A stretch of DNA of 47,942 nt from Ruminobacter amylophilus (GCF_900115655.1 NZ_FOXF01000016.1:1-47942), one strand, 5' to 3'. Shown: positions 8,328 through 17,225, counted from the stretch's first letter. The notes: generated by a model not told the origin, from the letters alone. A program made the numbers and translations.

Positions 8328-9092
8328 AATTTTTCTTCTTCTGAGCAACCATGCACATATTTACAATATATCCTACATAATCTCTCATATCAAGCAAATG
8401 TGAAAAAATCACATAACGTCACCATTATGAAAATCAAGTAAAAATTAACCTGCGTTTTTCTTTAAGACAACAAAAGCTCACTAATTCAAGAGCTCTGCCT
8501 GAAAGAATTTTGATAATTTGTTGTTTTATTACAAAACGAATAATGAGATTATGCGTTTTTTTCGCAAAACCAAACAGAGTTTTCTCTGTTTTTTGAACAG
8601 ATGAACTGGTGCATACACGTTTATCTTCTCTAAAAAAACAGAATTTCCCCGGGCATGTAAATGTCAGTAAAAGCTGAATGATAAAAAAATATTTTAAAAT
8701 CACAAAATATGTGCGATAATCTCACTGTTTTATTTCCTAGTATATCACTAGTTATAATATGAATTATACAGAATCCCTTAGTTTAAAGGGCTGTTCGGTG
8801 ACGGATATTTTATTTATCTAAAATTTCTTAACGCGTTTTCTCCTGAGCATGCGCTGTGAAACAGAACTTTTCGGCACAGAAAATCATAATTCATACAGGA
8901 ATTAAAAAAATAACGGATACGGCTCTGAAAAATATTGTTTCACATGATTTTTCCTCAACAGTAAAAAGATGTGTAAAGTTATGAATTACAATGTCCGGAA
9001 CCTGTTTACGCAGGTGCTTCAGACCGGAAATTGTTAAACTCAAATCAGGCATTTGTGATAGAATTAGCGGAAATTTTAGGAATAGAGATAAA
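8328..9092. other. Long AT-rich intergenic region upstream of rsxA
   Basis: This gap separates the minus-strand ATPase from the rsx operon. An open frame at 8434-8703 (minus) lacks a ribosome-binding site and looks like chance. A small hairpin AACAGAG/CTCTGTT followed by Ts lies at 8573-8594 on the plus strand. A TATAAT-like promoter candidate is at 8753-8758, and an extended -10 (TGATAGAAT) is at 9056-9064, 29 bp before rsxA; either could drive the operon. Confidence 0.45.
8737..8758 (+). promoter_or_regulatory. Candidate -10 with small palindrome
   Basis: CTAGTatatcACTAG (8737-8751) directly precedes TATAAT (8753-8758). A repressor half-site pair in the spacer of a promoter is one reading. 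The -35 (TTATTT at 8730-8735) is poor. It lies 334 bp upstream of rsxA, so a link to rsx is unproven. Confidence 0.3.
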
Positions 9093-9671
9093 ATGTCATA
9101 TTTTTTACTGTTTATTAGTGCAGCCATCGTAAACAACTTCGTGCTGACCAGATTTCTCGGCATCTGTCCGTTCATCGGAGTGTCCAAGCAGTTAAGCTCG
9201 GCTACCGGCATGGGACTTGCCACCACTTTCGTACTTGTTCTGACTTCCGCAGCATGCTATCTGATGGATAAGCTGGTTCTGGTACCTCTTGATATCACCG
9301 AGCTGAGACTTATCTCCTACATTGTGGTTATAGCAGGCGTTGTTCAGTTCACCGAAGTGATGGTCAGATACATAAGCCCCGAAATCTTCAAGCTTCTGGG
9401 GATTTATCTCCCTCTCATCACCACCAACTGTATCGTTCTCGGTCTGGCTCTGCTAAATATAAGCCTGGAATACAATTTCCTTGAGGTTCTGGTATTCAGT
9501 CTGGGCGCCGGAGCAGGCTTTTCACTGGTGCTGATTATTTTCGCCGCCATGCGCGAAAGACTGGTACACGCCAACGTACCGGGTCCGTTCAAAGGAAGCG
9601 CCATAGCTCTGATTACCGCAGGTCTGCTGTCCATGGCTTTCATGGGCTTTACAAACCTCATCGGTCAGTAA
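9093..9671 (+). CDS. rsxA: Electron transport complex subunit RsxA/RnfA
   Basis: RsxA is an integral inner-membrane subunit of the Rnf/Rsx complex, which couples electron transfer between ferredoxin and NAD to ion movement (in E. coli, also reduction of SoxR). The 193-residue length equals that of E. coli RsxA. The sequence contains the family segment [20 protein letters not shown] near the N-terminus, six hydrophobic segments, and the [12 protein letters not shown] motif that recurs, slightly altered, in RsxE. I start at the ATG at 9093 because the family begins at this methionine; the open frame runs on to 8991 without homology. First gene of rsxABCDGE, with 159 bp before rsxB. Confidence 0.95.
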   Translation: MSYFLLFISAAIVNNFVLTRFLGICPFIGVSKQLSSATGMGLATTFVLVLTSAACYLMDKLVLVPLDITELRLISYIVVIAGVVQFTEVMVRYISPEIFKLLGIYLPLITTNCIVLGLALLNISLEYNFLEVLVFSLGAGAGFSLVLIIFAAMRERLVHANVPGPFKGSAIALITAGLLSMAFMGFTNLIGQ

Positions 9672-9830
9672 CGTTTTCCCGTCCCTTTTTCCATTAGCGA
9701 CTCTGTCATGTACAGGTGTCAGCATATACTGAAATTAAGGTATACGGTGTCGGACCGCAATAATTTCGCAGATGCGAAAAGCATAAAAAACTAAAACAAA
9801 CACATAAAGGAAGATATTGGTAAAAGCATC

Positions 9831-10379
9831 ATGTTAGAGCAATTTACGGTTATACTGATTCTGACTGCCGGCGTATTCTGTCTGGGTTTTCTGCTCAGTG
9901 TCGCCAGCAAAAAGTTCAGAGTCGAATCAAAAGACCCTACGGCTGATCTGATAAACAGCAACCTGCCTCAGGTACAGTGCGGTCAGTGCGGATACGTAGG
10001 CTGTTCCGAATACGCAGCCGCCGTTGCCGCCGGCAAGGCCCCCATCAACCTCTGTACTCCGGGAGGAGACGCGGTTATCAGAAAGATCGCGGAGATCATG
10101 CACATTCCCGTTACCTCAACCTACGGTATGAAGGAAGAGGAACGAATTGCCTGCATCAGCGCGGAAAACTGTATCGGTTGCGGCAAATGCGCCAGGACCT
10201 GCCCGTATGACGCCATTGAAGGACAGCTCAAGCATCCATACCATGTCATTCCTTCCTACTGCATGAGCTGCAGCAAATGTATCGATGCCTGCCCGAAGAA
10301 GTGCATCGCCATGGTAACCCCTGATCCAACCACAGATACATGGGACTGGGTGATCGAAAATTCAGAGGAGAGCAGATAA
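9831..10379 (+). CDS. rsxB: Electron transport complex ferredoxin subunit RsxB/RnfB
   Basis: RsxB is the iron-sulphur subunit that passes electrons within the Rnf complex. Its N-terminal hydrophobic helix (about residues 6-26) anchors it. A CGQCGYVGC cluster-binding motif (about 51-59), with a later Cys in NLCTPGG, forms the first 4Fe-4S site. Two ferredoxin motifs follow: CIGCGKCARTCP and CMSCSKCIDACPKKC. At 182 residues it is slightly shorter than E. coli RsxB (192). The start is the ATG at 9831; an AAGGAAG lies rather far upstream (about 17 bases). The stop TAA is one base from the rsxC ATG, indicating translational coupling. Confidence 0.95.
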   Translation: MLEQFTVILILTAGVFCLGFLLSVASKKFRVESKDPTADLINSNLPQVQCGQCGYVGCSEYAAAVAAGKAPINLCTPGGDAVIRKIAEIMHIPVTSTYGMKEEERIACISAENCIGCGKCARTCPYDAIEGQLKHPYHVIPSYCMSCSKCIDACPKKCIAMVTPDPTTDTWDWVIENSEESR

Positions 10380-10380
10380 G

Positions 10381-12318
10381 ATGTCCAGATGGGATAAAAT
10401 CAAAAACGGGGTATTATTCCGTTTCAAAGGCGGTATATACCCTCCTGAAAACAAAATCACCGCAGACAAACCGATTGAACATATTCCGGATCCGGAATAC
10501 CTGGTTCTGCCGCTGAAACAGCACAGCGGCGCCCCCGCCGACATTCTGGTGAAACCGGGACAGCATGTTCTGGCAGATGAACCTCTGACATCTCCTTCAA
10601 GTCCGATGCAGGTGCCTATCCATGCACCTGTTTCCGGAACCGTGGAAGCCGTGGCTCCTGCCGGTGTTCCTCATCCGAGCGGATTCAAGGAACCATGCAT
10701 CAGAATAAAATGCGACACGCCTGAAGAACAGCAGAAGAACGCTCCTTTCAGTCATGATTCATACCCTGACTACACCTCGGTTGACAGAGAGGTGCTGCTT
10801 ACCCATATCAACAGAATGGGTATTGCCGGTCTCGGCGGTGCGGGATTCCCGACCGACGTGAAGCTGAGGAGCTCCGCGAAGGCTGAAAACTGTCAGGTAC
10901 TGATTATCAACGGTGCCGAATGTGAACCTTACATCACCTGTGATGACAGACTGATGCAGGAAAGAGCTGACAGAATCATTGAAGGCATCAGAGTGCTTCA
11001 GTATATCCTTAATCCGGTGTATACGGTGATTGCCGTTGAAAACAACAAGCCGGAGGCAATCAGAAAGCTCAGCGAAGCCATTCAGACATCAGGAGTGGAA
11101 AACACCAGAGTTACGGAAATTCCGGTGAAGTATCCTTCAGGAGCAGCCAGAAATCTCATTACCGTAATCACCGGTATCGAGATTCCTTATAATGCCCGCT
11201 CAACAGCCTACGGCATTGTGGTACACAACGTAAGCACCGTGTATGCGGTAGCCGATGCCGTGCTTCGGGGCAAGCCTCTGACTCACCGCATCGTAACCGT
11301 GACAGGTACCGCGCTGGAAAAACAGACAAACGTGGAAATTCCGTTAGGATACAGCATCAGGGAACTTCTTACCCATTTCAGATATCACGCTCCGTCAACT
11401 CCCAGAATTATCGTGGGCGGACCGATGATGGGCTTTACCATTCATAATGCGGACGTTCCTGTCATCAAAACATCCAACTGTATTATTGCACCGGCTCAGC
11501 ATGAAATCGAACGTACCAAGCCGCAGGTAAACTGTATCCGCTGCGGCCGATGCGCCAGAGCCTGTCCGTCACGTCTTATTCCGTATGAACTATACGCATT
11601 CTGCGTGGCAAACGAACATGAATCCGCACTTAAATGCGGACTTAAAAGCTGTATCGAATGCGGATGCTGTTCATTCGTCTGCCCTAGTGCCATCCGTCTG
11701 ATAGCCGAATTCCGTCAGGAAAAGGCTCAGATTAAGATTGAGAAGCTGAAAAAGGACAAGATAAAGGCTGCCAAGGAAAGATATACCCTGAAACAGCAGA
11801 AACTTGCAGAGGAAGAAAGACTGAGAGCTGAACGCAAGGCTGCTGCTCTTGCCAAGATCAAGAACCAGCAGGCTTCAGCCGGAGCTTCCGAAAAACCGGC
11901 AGCTGCAGGTGCCGATGCCGAACTTGAAGCAAGAAAGAAAGCCGCTCTTGAAAAGGCAGCCGCCATCAAGGCTGCGAGAGCAAAGGCCAAAGCTGAAGCC
12001 GCACAGGCTGAAACTGCAGGCACCGGGGTAAAGGCTCCTGCTTCCCAGACTCCGGCTGAACCTGCAGCCGAGAAGGCTTCAAAGAGCGCCGACCTTGAAG
12101 AAAGAAAAAGAATAGCACTCGAAAAAGCAGCCGCCATCAAGGCTGCGAGAGCAAAGGCCAAAGCTGAAGCCGCACAGGCTGAAACTGCAGGCACCGGGGC
12201 AAAGGCCCTCGAAAAGGCAGCCGCCATCAAGGCTGCCAGAGCAAAGGCAAAGGAAGAAGCCGCCGGAGCCGGACAGGCAAAAGAGACTTCAGCAGATAAA
12301 AATAAAGGAGAACAGTAA
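10381..12318 (+). CDS. rsxC: Electron transport complex subunit RsxC/RnfC
   Basis: RsxC is the peripheral subunit carrying the NADH/FMN-binding domain and two 4Fe-4S clusters. Visible features are an N-terminal RnfC barrel-sandwich region (PVSGTVEAV), a Gly-rich nucleotide segment GIAGLGGAGFPTDVK followed by INGAECEPYITCDD, and ferredoxin motifs CIRCGRCARACPS and CIECGCCSFVCPS at about residues 380-430. From about residue 440 to the end, a long Ala/Lys/Glu helix repeats the unit LEKAAAIKAARAKAKAE two and a half times. Such tails vary widely in gammaproteobacteria. The gene overlaps rsxD by one base (TAATG), and the rsxD ribosome-binding site (AAAGGAG) lies inside its last codons. Confidence 0.95.
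   Translation: MSRWDKIKNGVLFRFKGGIYPPENKITADKPIEHIPDPEYLVLPLKQHSGAPADILVKPGQHVLADEPLTSPSSPMQVPIHAPVSGTVEAVAPAGVPHPSGFKEPCIRIKCDTPEEQQKNAPFSHDSYPDYTSVDREVLLTHINRMGIAGLGGAGFPTDVKLRSSAKAENCQVLIINGAECEPYITCDDRLMQERADRIIEGIRVLQYILNPVYTVIAVENNKPEAIRKLSEAIQTSGVENTRVTEIPVKYPSGAARNLITVITGIEIPYNARSTAYGIVVHNVSTVYAVADAVLRGKPLTHRIVTVTGTALEKQTNVEIPLGYSIRELLTHFRYHAPSTPRIIVGGPMMGFTIHNADVPVIKTSNCIIAPAQHEIERTKPQVNCIRCGRCARACPSRLIPYELYAFCVANEHESALKCGLKSCIECGCCSFVCPSAIRLIAEFRQEKAQIKIEKLKKDKIKAAKERYTLKQQKLAEEERLRAERKAAALAKIKNQQASAGASEKPAAAGADAELEARKKAALEKAAAIKAARAKAKAEAAQAETAGTGVKAPASQTPAEPAAEKASKSADLEERKRIALEKAAAIKAARAKAKAEAAQAETAGTGAKALEKAAAIKAARAKAKEEAAGAGQAKETSADKNKGEQ
11956..12260 (+). repeat. Ala/Lys helix repeats inside rsxC
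   Basis: A 73-bp block at 11956-12028 recurs without a visible change at 12127-12199, and a third, shortened copy starts at 12217. Each copy encodes AAAIKAARAKAKAEAAQAET. Near-perfect DNA identity implies recent duplication or gene conversion and makes copy-number change between strains likely. Confidence 0.85.
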
Positions 12319-13448
12319 TGAGCAGTAATCTGATTCAGGAGAGTGCTCCGCACGATCTCAGTGTTTCCACCACCGGAAAGGTAATGAGAACACTGATTCT
12401 TACCCTGATTCCGGCACTTGCCGCCAGTGTGTATTTTTATGGTTTCGGCATCATCATTACCATGCTTATCACCACAGTAAGCTGCGTTCTTTCGGAAATG
12501 ATATGCCTTAAGCTGAGAAAGAAAAAAATAAATCTCATCTGGAGAGATTCATCAGCTCTGGTTACGGCCGTGCTTCTGGGATTTACTCTCCCGCCTCTTC
12601 TGCCATGGTATCTTTCGGTAATAGGTTCCGTTTTTGCCATCGTGGTTGTAAAGCAGATATTCGGCGGTCTGGGACAGAACATCTTCAATCCGGCCATGGC
12701 GGGATTCGTGTTCCTGCTCATAAGCGCCCCGCTGCCAATGACCACCTATGTAAACGCAATGCCTGATGCCTACAGGATAATAAGTCCGTCACGCGCGGCA
12801 TCCATCATATTCAACGTGGACAGATCAGCCAGTGAACTTGATATAAACAGACAGATCTCAAAGCTTGATTACCTCGACAGATTTCCGGAAAAGGAACAGT
12901 TCAGAATAGCCGACGGATACACCGGTTCAACCTTCCTGGTTGACGCCAAACACGAACAGCCGGAAAGGAACGTACAGGGTTTTGTTGCGGAAAACGCCCC
13001 TGATCTTTCCTTCTATACCCTTTTTGCCAGAGTGGTAATCGGCGTATGCTTCCTCCTTGGAGGTGCCGTTCTTCTCATCAGGGACATCATTGATTTCAGA
13101 ATTCCGCTGGCATTCCTCGGAACTTCAGCGGTTCTGACCACCGCATTCTATCTGGCTGCTCCGGAACTTTATCTGGCTCCCTGGTATCACCTGTTCTACG
13201 GAGCAACACTGCTTGGAGCCTTCTATATCATGACCGACCCGGTAACGGCAGTTTCCAAGCCGTCTGCCGCATGGATTTTCGGCTGTGTCATAGCAGTGCT
13301 TTTCGTAATTATCCGTAACCTTGGCGGATACCCTGATGCGGTAGCCTTCAGCGTACTGCTGGGCAACGCCTGCGCCCCGCTGATTTCAGTAATGACCAGA
13401 CGACGTGAATTCGGTCAGGGCTTCACTCCGGAGAATATCAATGACTAA
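12318..13448 (+). CDS. rsxD: Electron transport complex subunit RsxD/RnfD
   Basis: RsxD is an integral membrane flavoprotein subunit of Rnf, related to NqrB. The 376-residue protein has about nine or ten hydrophobic segments, the GGLGQNIFNPAMAGFVFLL motif (residues about 113-131), and the family's FYGATLLGAFYIMTDPVTA near the C-terminus. Family members attach FMN covalently to a Thr in an S/T-G-A/S-T motif. Here TGST at about residues 202-205 is the best candidate, with Ser replacing the usual Ala. The start overlaps the rsxC stop, and the 3' end overlaps rsxG by 8 bp. Confidence 0.94.
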   Translation: MSSNLIQESAPHDLSVSTTGKVMRTLILTLIPALAASVYFYGFGIIITMLITTVSCVLSEMICLKLRKKKINLIWRDSSALVTAVLLGFTLPPLLPWYLSVIGSVFAIVVVKQIFGGLGQNIFNPAMAGFVFLLISAPLPMTTYVNAMPDAYRIISPSRAASIIFNVDRSASELDINRQISKLDYLDRFPEKEQFRIADGYTGSTFLVDAKHEQPERNVQGFVAENAPDLSFYTLFARVVIGVCFLLGGAVLLIRDIIDFRIPLAFLGTSAVLTTAFYLAAPELYLAPWYHLFYGATLLGAFYIMTDPVTAVSKPSAAWIFGCVIAVLFVIIRNLGGYPDAVAFSVLLGNACAPLISVMTRRREFGQGFTPENIND

Positions 13449-14067
13449 CAAGACAAACGGCTTCAGAGACTCCTCTCTGTACGTGGGACTCCTGCTCTCA
13501 CTCATCACCATGTGCTGCCTCGGCATCGTGTTTGCGGTGAAGGACTTTACCGCTGACAGCATCCGTCAGGCAGATATTGAAAAGCAGAACAGTGCCTTCA
13601 GACATCTGCTCAACGGAGTTAAGTTTGACAACAATCCCAGTGCCGAATGCTATCTTGCCGACGGCTTCGGTTCAGCAGAAAAAAAAGTGTATGTAGCCAG
13701 ATCAAAGGATCAGGTTACCGCATACGTGGTTTACTATGATGTGACCGGCGGTTACAGTACTCCGTTCTCAATGGTTGCAGGTGTCGGTGCAGACGGCATC
13801 ATCAACTACGTCGACGTGGTTGAATTCAATGAAACTCCGGGACTCGGTGACAAGATTTTAAGACGTACCGGAAATTATCTGGACAGCTTCACCGGAACCG
13901 GTCTTTCCAACCGCAGATTCGACGTGAAGAAGGACGGCGGCGATTTCGATTACTTCACCGGTGCAACCGTAACTCCGAGAGCAGTGGTACGTTCCACCAG
14001 AGCAATGCTCGAACGCATCGGCACACTGGATCTCGGTTCCCTTAAGAAATGTGAGGCAGAGAAATAA
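13441..14067 (+). CDS. rsxG: Electron transport complex flavoprotein subunit RsxG/RnfG
   Basis: RsxG is a membrane-anchored periplasmic flavoprotein of Rnf. One N-terminal transmembrane helix (about residues 13-33) is followed by a soluble domain. The C-terminal YFTGATVTPRAV carries the S/T-G-A-T-x-T signature for covalent FMN attachment through Thr. I use the ATG at 13441, which overlaps the end of rsxD by 8 bp, giving 208 residues (E. coli 206). The open frame extends to 13405 but the added residues are just rsxD sequence in another frame. The stop overlaps rsxE as TAATG. Confidence 0.94.
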   Translation: MTNKTNGFRDSSLYVGLLLSLITMCCLGIVFAVKDFTADSIRQADIEKQNSAFRHLLNGVKFDNNPSAECYLADGFGSAEKKVYVARSKDQVTAYVVYYDVTGGYSTPFSMVAGVGADGIINYVDVVEFNETPGLGDKILRRTGNYLDSFTGTGLSNRRFDVKKDGGDFDYFTGATVTPRAVVRSTRAMLERIGTLDLGSLKKCEAEK

Positions 14068-14756
14068 TGTTTGATAAGATTTCTGAAATTTTCAAGGACG
14101 GACTCTGGAACAAGAATCCGGGACTGGTTCAGCTTCTGGGTCTCTGTCCGCTTCTGGCCGTAACCTCAACCGCGGCCAACGCTCTCGGACTCGGCATTGC
14201 CACCATTGCCGTGCTTACGGTTTCCAACCTGCTGATTTCAGCGGTAAGAAGACTGCTTAAGGCTGAAGTGCGCATTATCATCTACGTGATAATCATCGCC
14301 TCTGTGGTAACCTGCGTACAGCTCTGCATGCAGGCCTATACCGCCGAACTCTACGAAGCGCTGGGACTCTATATATCCCTCATCGTAACCAACTGTATCA
14401 TCATCGCCAGAGCGGAAATCTTCGCCTCAAGAAACAGCATGTTCTACTCTGCTCTTGACGGTTTCGCCAACGGTCTCGGCTTTACCGCCGTACTTCTCTT
14501 TATCGGCGGAGTCAGAGAAATAATCGGCAAGGGCACCCTGTTCTCCGGCATGGATCAGCTTATCGGCGAGTCAGGCAGAAATCTGCAGATAAACCTCTTC
14601 AGTGCCGATGACGGTCTGCTGATAGCCATTCTGCCTCCGGGGGCATTCATTACCCTGGGACTTCTGGTGGCTGCAAAGAACTATCTTGATAACCGACTCT
14701 ACATCAAGAACTCAAGCAAGAAACGCGACAGCGAATCCACCATCGTTACAGAATAA
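14067..14756 (+). CDS. rsxE: Electron transport complex subunit RsxE/RnfE
   Basis: RsxE is the sixth Rnf subunit, an inner-membrane protein homologous to RsxA but inverted in the membrane. Diagnostic stretches are NPGLVQLLGLCPLLAVT near the N-terminus, LYISLIVTNCIIIARAE mid-protein, and the tail PPGAFITLGLLVAAKN. Length 229 matches the family (about 231). The start overlaps the rsxG stop by one base. It is the last gene of the operon: a strong terminator follows within 25 bp, and the endonuclease III gene (nth) that often follows rsxE in enterobacteria is absent. Confidence 0.95.
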   Translation: MFDKISEIFKDGLWNKNPGLVQLLGLCPLLAVTSTAANALGLGIATIAVLTVSNLLISAVRRLLKAEVRIIIYVIIIASVVTCVQLCMQAYTAELYEALGLYISLIVTNCIIIARAEIFASRNSMFYSALDGFANGLGFTAVLLFIGGVREIIGKGTLFSGMDQLIGESGRNLQINLFSADDGLLIAILPPGAFITLGLLVAAKNYLDNRLYIKNSSKKRDSESTIVTE

Positions 14757-14778
14757 CGTACACCTGTACTGGTCAGAA

Positions 14779-14804
14779 ACGGGACAGCATGCTGTCCCGT
14801 TTTT
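14779..14804 (+). terminator. Terminator of the rsx operon
   Basis: ACGGGACAGC/GCTGTCCCGT form a nearly loop-free perfect hairpin followed by a T run. It lies 22 bp after the rsxE stop codon. Confidence 0.9.
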
Positions 14805-14999
14805 CATATAAATTCTCACGTCCTGAATGAAAGCCCCCGATTCATTATGATTCTGAAGTTATGACGCCGGTGCGGCGTAACATCCGGAACACTCCCTCAA
14901 AAAACTTAAGACTCCGTAAAAATCAGCTCATTACGGCTGATGACGGAAAGCTGACATCATCATTCATGAATATTTTCGGAATTTTTACGCGAGTTTAAG

Positions 15000-15005
15000 T
15001 ATAAT
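15000..15005 (+). promoter_or_regulatory. Candidate -10 of the tatD gene
   Basis: A perfect TATAAT hexamer lies 57 bp before the tatD ATG. No good -35 is visible at the usual spacing, so only the -10 supports it. Confidence 0.4.
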
Positions 15006-15062
15006 GGCGGATATTTTGCCGGAAAGCATGCAATTTTATAAATTTGGTACTGTTGTTTAATT

Positions 15063-15851
15063 ATGTTTTTAGTAGATTCCCACTGTCATCTCGACAGTTT
15101 AGATTATCAGAACGTTCATAAGGACGTTGCCGATGTCATAGCCAGGGCTCATGAAGCCGGTGTTACCCATTTTCTCTGTCCCGGAGTTGATCTCGAAAGT
15201 TTTCCGAACATGTATGAAATGGTTAAGGATTTCAACGAAGTGTGGTGTGCCTGCGCCATCCACCCTGAAAACATCAACGAAGGAAACAGGGACTGGAAAG
15301 ACGACGATCTGAGAAAGTTTCTTGCGCTTGACAGAGTCATTGCCGTCGGCGAAACCGGACTTGATTACGTCTGCACACCGGAAACCCGCGACCTGCAGAT
15401 TCCAAGCTTTGTCAGACAGATTCATCTGGCTGTGGAAACGGACAAGCCTCTAATCATTCATACCCGCGGTTCGGCACTCGAATGCATGGACATCATGAAG
15501 GCCGAGGGAGCAAGAGACTGCGGCGGTGTAATGCACTGCTTCTGCGAAGGAAAGGATGAGGCCAGAAAGGCACTGGATCTCGGATTCTATATTTCATTCT
15601 CAGGCATCGTAACCTTCAAAAACGGTGAAAACGTGAGAGAAGCCTGCAGATACGTACCTGCGGACATGATGCTGGTGGAGACAGATTCTCCTTATCTAGC
15701 CCCGGTTCCAAAAAGAGGCAAACCTAATGAACCTGCATTTGTGGCACACACCGCAAGAGCAGTGGCGGAAATCAAGAACATTCCGTACGAAACCCTGTGT
15801 GAAATCACTTCCAGAAACTTTTCATCATGCTTTAAGGTAAGTCTCTCCTGA
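15063..15851 (+). CDS. TatD-family hydrolase (TatD/YcfH-like)
   Basis: A 262-residue TatD-family metal-dependent hydrolase, the family of Mg-dependent 3'-5' DNases including E. coli TatD, YcfH and YjjV. Motifs appear in order: VDSHCHLD at residues 4-11, AIHPENI, AVGETGLDY (metal Glu) at about 94-102, IIHTRGS, GVMHCFCEG and LVETDSPYLAP at about 205-215. The length matches the compact family. I do not assign a precise symbol because TatD and YcfH cannot be separated by eye. It starts at the ATG at 15063 and appears monocistronic between two gaps. A longer, divergent paralogue is at 4111-5334. Confidence 0.9.
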   Translation: MFLVDSHCHLDSLDYQNVHKDVADVIARAHEAGVTHFLCPGVDLESFPNMYEMVKDFNEVWCACAIHPENINEGNRDWKDDDLRKFLALDRVIAVGETGLDYVCTPETRDLQIPSFVRQIHLAVETDKPLIIHTRGSALECMDIMKAEGARDCGGVMHCFCEGKDEARKALDLGFYISFSGIVTFKNGENVREACRYVPADMMLVETDSPYLAPVPKRGKPNEPAFVAHTARAVAEIKNIPYETLCEITSRNFSSCFKVSLS

Positions 15852-15868
15852 AGCTGAAACCGTCCCCT

Positions 15869-15923
15869 GCTTTCGCGATGCAGGTCTTTTGAGGATATGC
15901 CCAAAAACTCCCGTCGCGAAAGC
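15869..15923 (+). terminator. Perfect 10-bp inverted repeat with short T run
   Basis: GCTTTCGCGA (15869-15878) and TCGCGAAAGC (15914-15923) are perfectly complementary, separated by 35 bases and followed by ATTTT. It lies 18 bp after the tatD stop. A terminator is the simplest reading, although the loop is long; a protein-binding or recombination site is possible. Confidence 0.4.
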
Positions 15924-15995
15924 ATTTTCAGAACATAATGACATTTTTTCCCCGTTAAAAACAGTGTGATAACTGTATAAAACATTTGTACAGAA

Positions 15996-16004
15996 TGTTA
16001 TAAT
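15996..16004 (+). promoter_or_regulatory. Extended -10 promoter of hinT
   Basis: TGTTATAAT is a perfect extended -10 (TGnTATAAT), which works with a weak -35. It is 50 bp upstream of the hinT start and probably drives hinT-lpoB. Confidence 0.6.
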
Positions 16005-16054
16005 TACGTGGTATCATTCATGGTACGAACACATAAGAATTTAAGGAGTCACAC

Positions 16055-16408
16055 ATGGCAGATGAAACTATTTTTTCAAAGATAATCAGACACGAAATTC
16101 CATCAGACATCCGTTATCAGGATGACGACATCACCGTTTTTGCTGATATTGCTCCGAAGGCGAAGGTTCACCTTCTTATTGTTCCTAACAGAGTAATTCC
16201 TTCAGTTAACGAACTTGAAGACGGCGATGCCGCATTAATCGGCAAGATGGTTTTAACCGCAAAGAGAATTGCCAAGGAAATGGGCTTTGCTGAAAACGGA
16301 TACCGTCTGGTTATAAACTGCGGCAAGGACGGCGGTCAGGAAGTTCCTCACCTGCACCTGCACCTTCTCGGCGGTGAAAAACTTCGTATCGTAGGAGCTG
16401 GTTTCTAA
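16055..16408 (+). CDS. hinT: HinT purine nucleoside phosphoramidase
   Basis: A 117-residue HIT-family protein. HinT hydrolyses AMP-lysine and other adenosine phosphoramidates in the cytoplasm. The catalytic histidine triad is clear in VPHLHLHLLGG near the C-terminus, and the N-terminus IFSKIIRHEIPSDI and FADIAPKAKVHLLIVP are typical. E. coli HinT is 119 residues. The ATG at 16055 has an AAGGAG site 7 bases upstream. lpoB follows 16 bp later, echoing the hinT-ycfL-lpoB order in enterobacteria with ycfL missing. Confidence 0.95.
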   Translation: MADETIFSKIIRHEIPSDIRYQDDDITVFADIAPKAKVHLLIVPNRVIPSVNELEDGDAALIGKMVLTAKRIAKEMGFAENGYRLVINCGKDGGQEVPHLHLHLLGGEKLRIVGAGF

Positions 16409-16424
16409 GGAGTATACCTGTTTT

Positions 16425-17204
16425 ATGTCTGTTAAGATTTGGGCAAAAGTATCATTACTGTTTTTATCCGTTTCCGTGCTTTCCGGCTGTAACATCCTTA
16501 CTGATCTTTTTCATCAGGATAAAAAGCAGGAAACCAGGGTTGTGGCAGAAGAACCTGCAGTACAGGCAAAGACAACCACGGATAAAAACACTGCAAAGAA
16601 CAGCAAAAAGAAACAGAAGAAGAATAACAGAACCGGAAAACAGCAGGCTAAAGATAACGGCTCGGCAGTAATCGTTGAAAAGCAGAGTGAACCTGTTCAG
16701 GAAGAGAAGATCGTCGAAGCGGCCGATGCTGAAGAAGAAACTCCGGCCACCATTGACGAAAAGCCGACCGTAAGCTCAAAACCCCCTGTTGTCCGCAATA
16801 CCTGTATCGGCAATGATAACAATATCAAGGCCGGTTTTTCTGAACTTTCCGAAGCTGCCGGATACTCTTTCCAGCCGCGTCAGCCCAACCTCGTCATGGT
16901 TACCGGCATAACGGTAGGCAAAGGCGTCTGCAAGGGAGCCTCATCATACAGCAGTATCGTGAAGCATAATCTTGCCGCCTCAGGAAGATTTACCCTTATC
17001 GGCAACGACGTAAGTCAGCGTATTCTCAAGGCTGCTTCCGGAACCTCTTACGCATATCTTGTGAGAGTGGCCAAGTCCCAGAACGTGGACTACATTGTTT
17101 CCGGAGCCGCCATCAAGAACGGCAACAAGATCAATCTGATTCTGAAGATCACCGACATCAAGTCAGGATCTACAGTATGGCAGAAGAGCAGTTCCCTCCA
17201 GTAG
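16425..17204 (+). CDS. lpoB: Penicillin-binding protein activator LpoB-like lipoprotein
   Basis: An outer-membrane lipoprotein resembling LpoB, which reaches through peptidoglycan to activate the synthase PBP1B. The N-terminal signal ends in the lipobox VLSGC (Cys at about residue 22). A long Lys/Glu/Pro-rich disordered linker (about 30-125) follows, longer than in E. coli LpoB (213 residues in total there, 259 here). The C-terminal domain has the LpoB/CsgG-like fold signatures SSYSSIVKHNLAASGRFTLI, RVAKSQNVDYIVSGAAI and LKITDIKSGSTVW. An AAGGAG site lies about 13 bases before the ATG. Position right after hinT, as in E. coli, supports the call. Confidence 0.85.
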   Translation: MSVKIWAKVSLLFLSVSVLSGCNILTDLFHQDKKQETRVVAEEPAVQAKTTTDKNTAKNSKKKQKKNNRTGKQQAKDNGSAVIVEKQSEPVQEEKIVEAADAEEETPATIDEKPTVSSKPPVVRNTCIGNDNNIKAGFSELSEAAGYSFQPRQPNLVMVTGITVGKGVCKGASSYSSIVKHNLAASGRFTLIGNDVSQRILKAASGTSYAYLVRVAKSQNVDYIVSGAAIKNGNKINLILKITDIKSGSTVWQKSSSLQ

Positions 17205-17225
17205 GAGAAGCTTAATCAGAAATAT

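Noticed and set aside
8434-8703. 89-codon minus-strand frame upstream of rsxA
   Set aside because: No ribosome-binding site or recognisable domain; typical chance frame in AT-rich DNA.
11727-12353. Long minus-strand open frame antisense to rsxC, rich in Ala and Phe
   Set aside because: It mirrors the Ala/Lys repeat tail of rsxC, has no ribosome-binding site, and its composition follows from the sense repeat.
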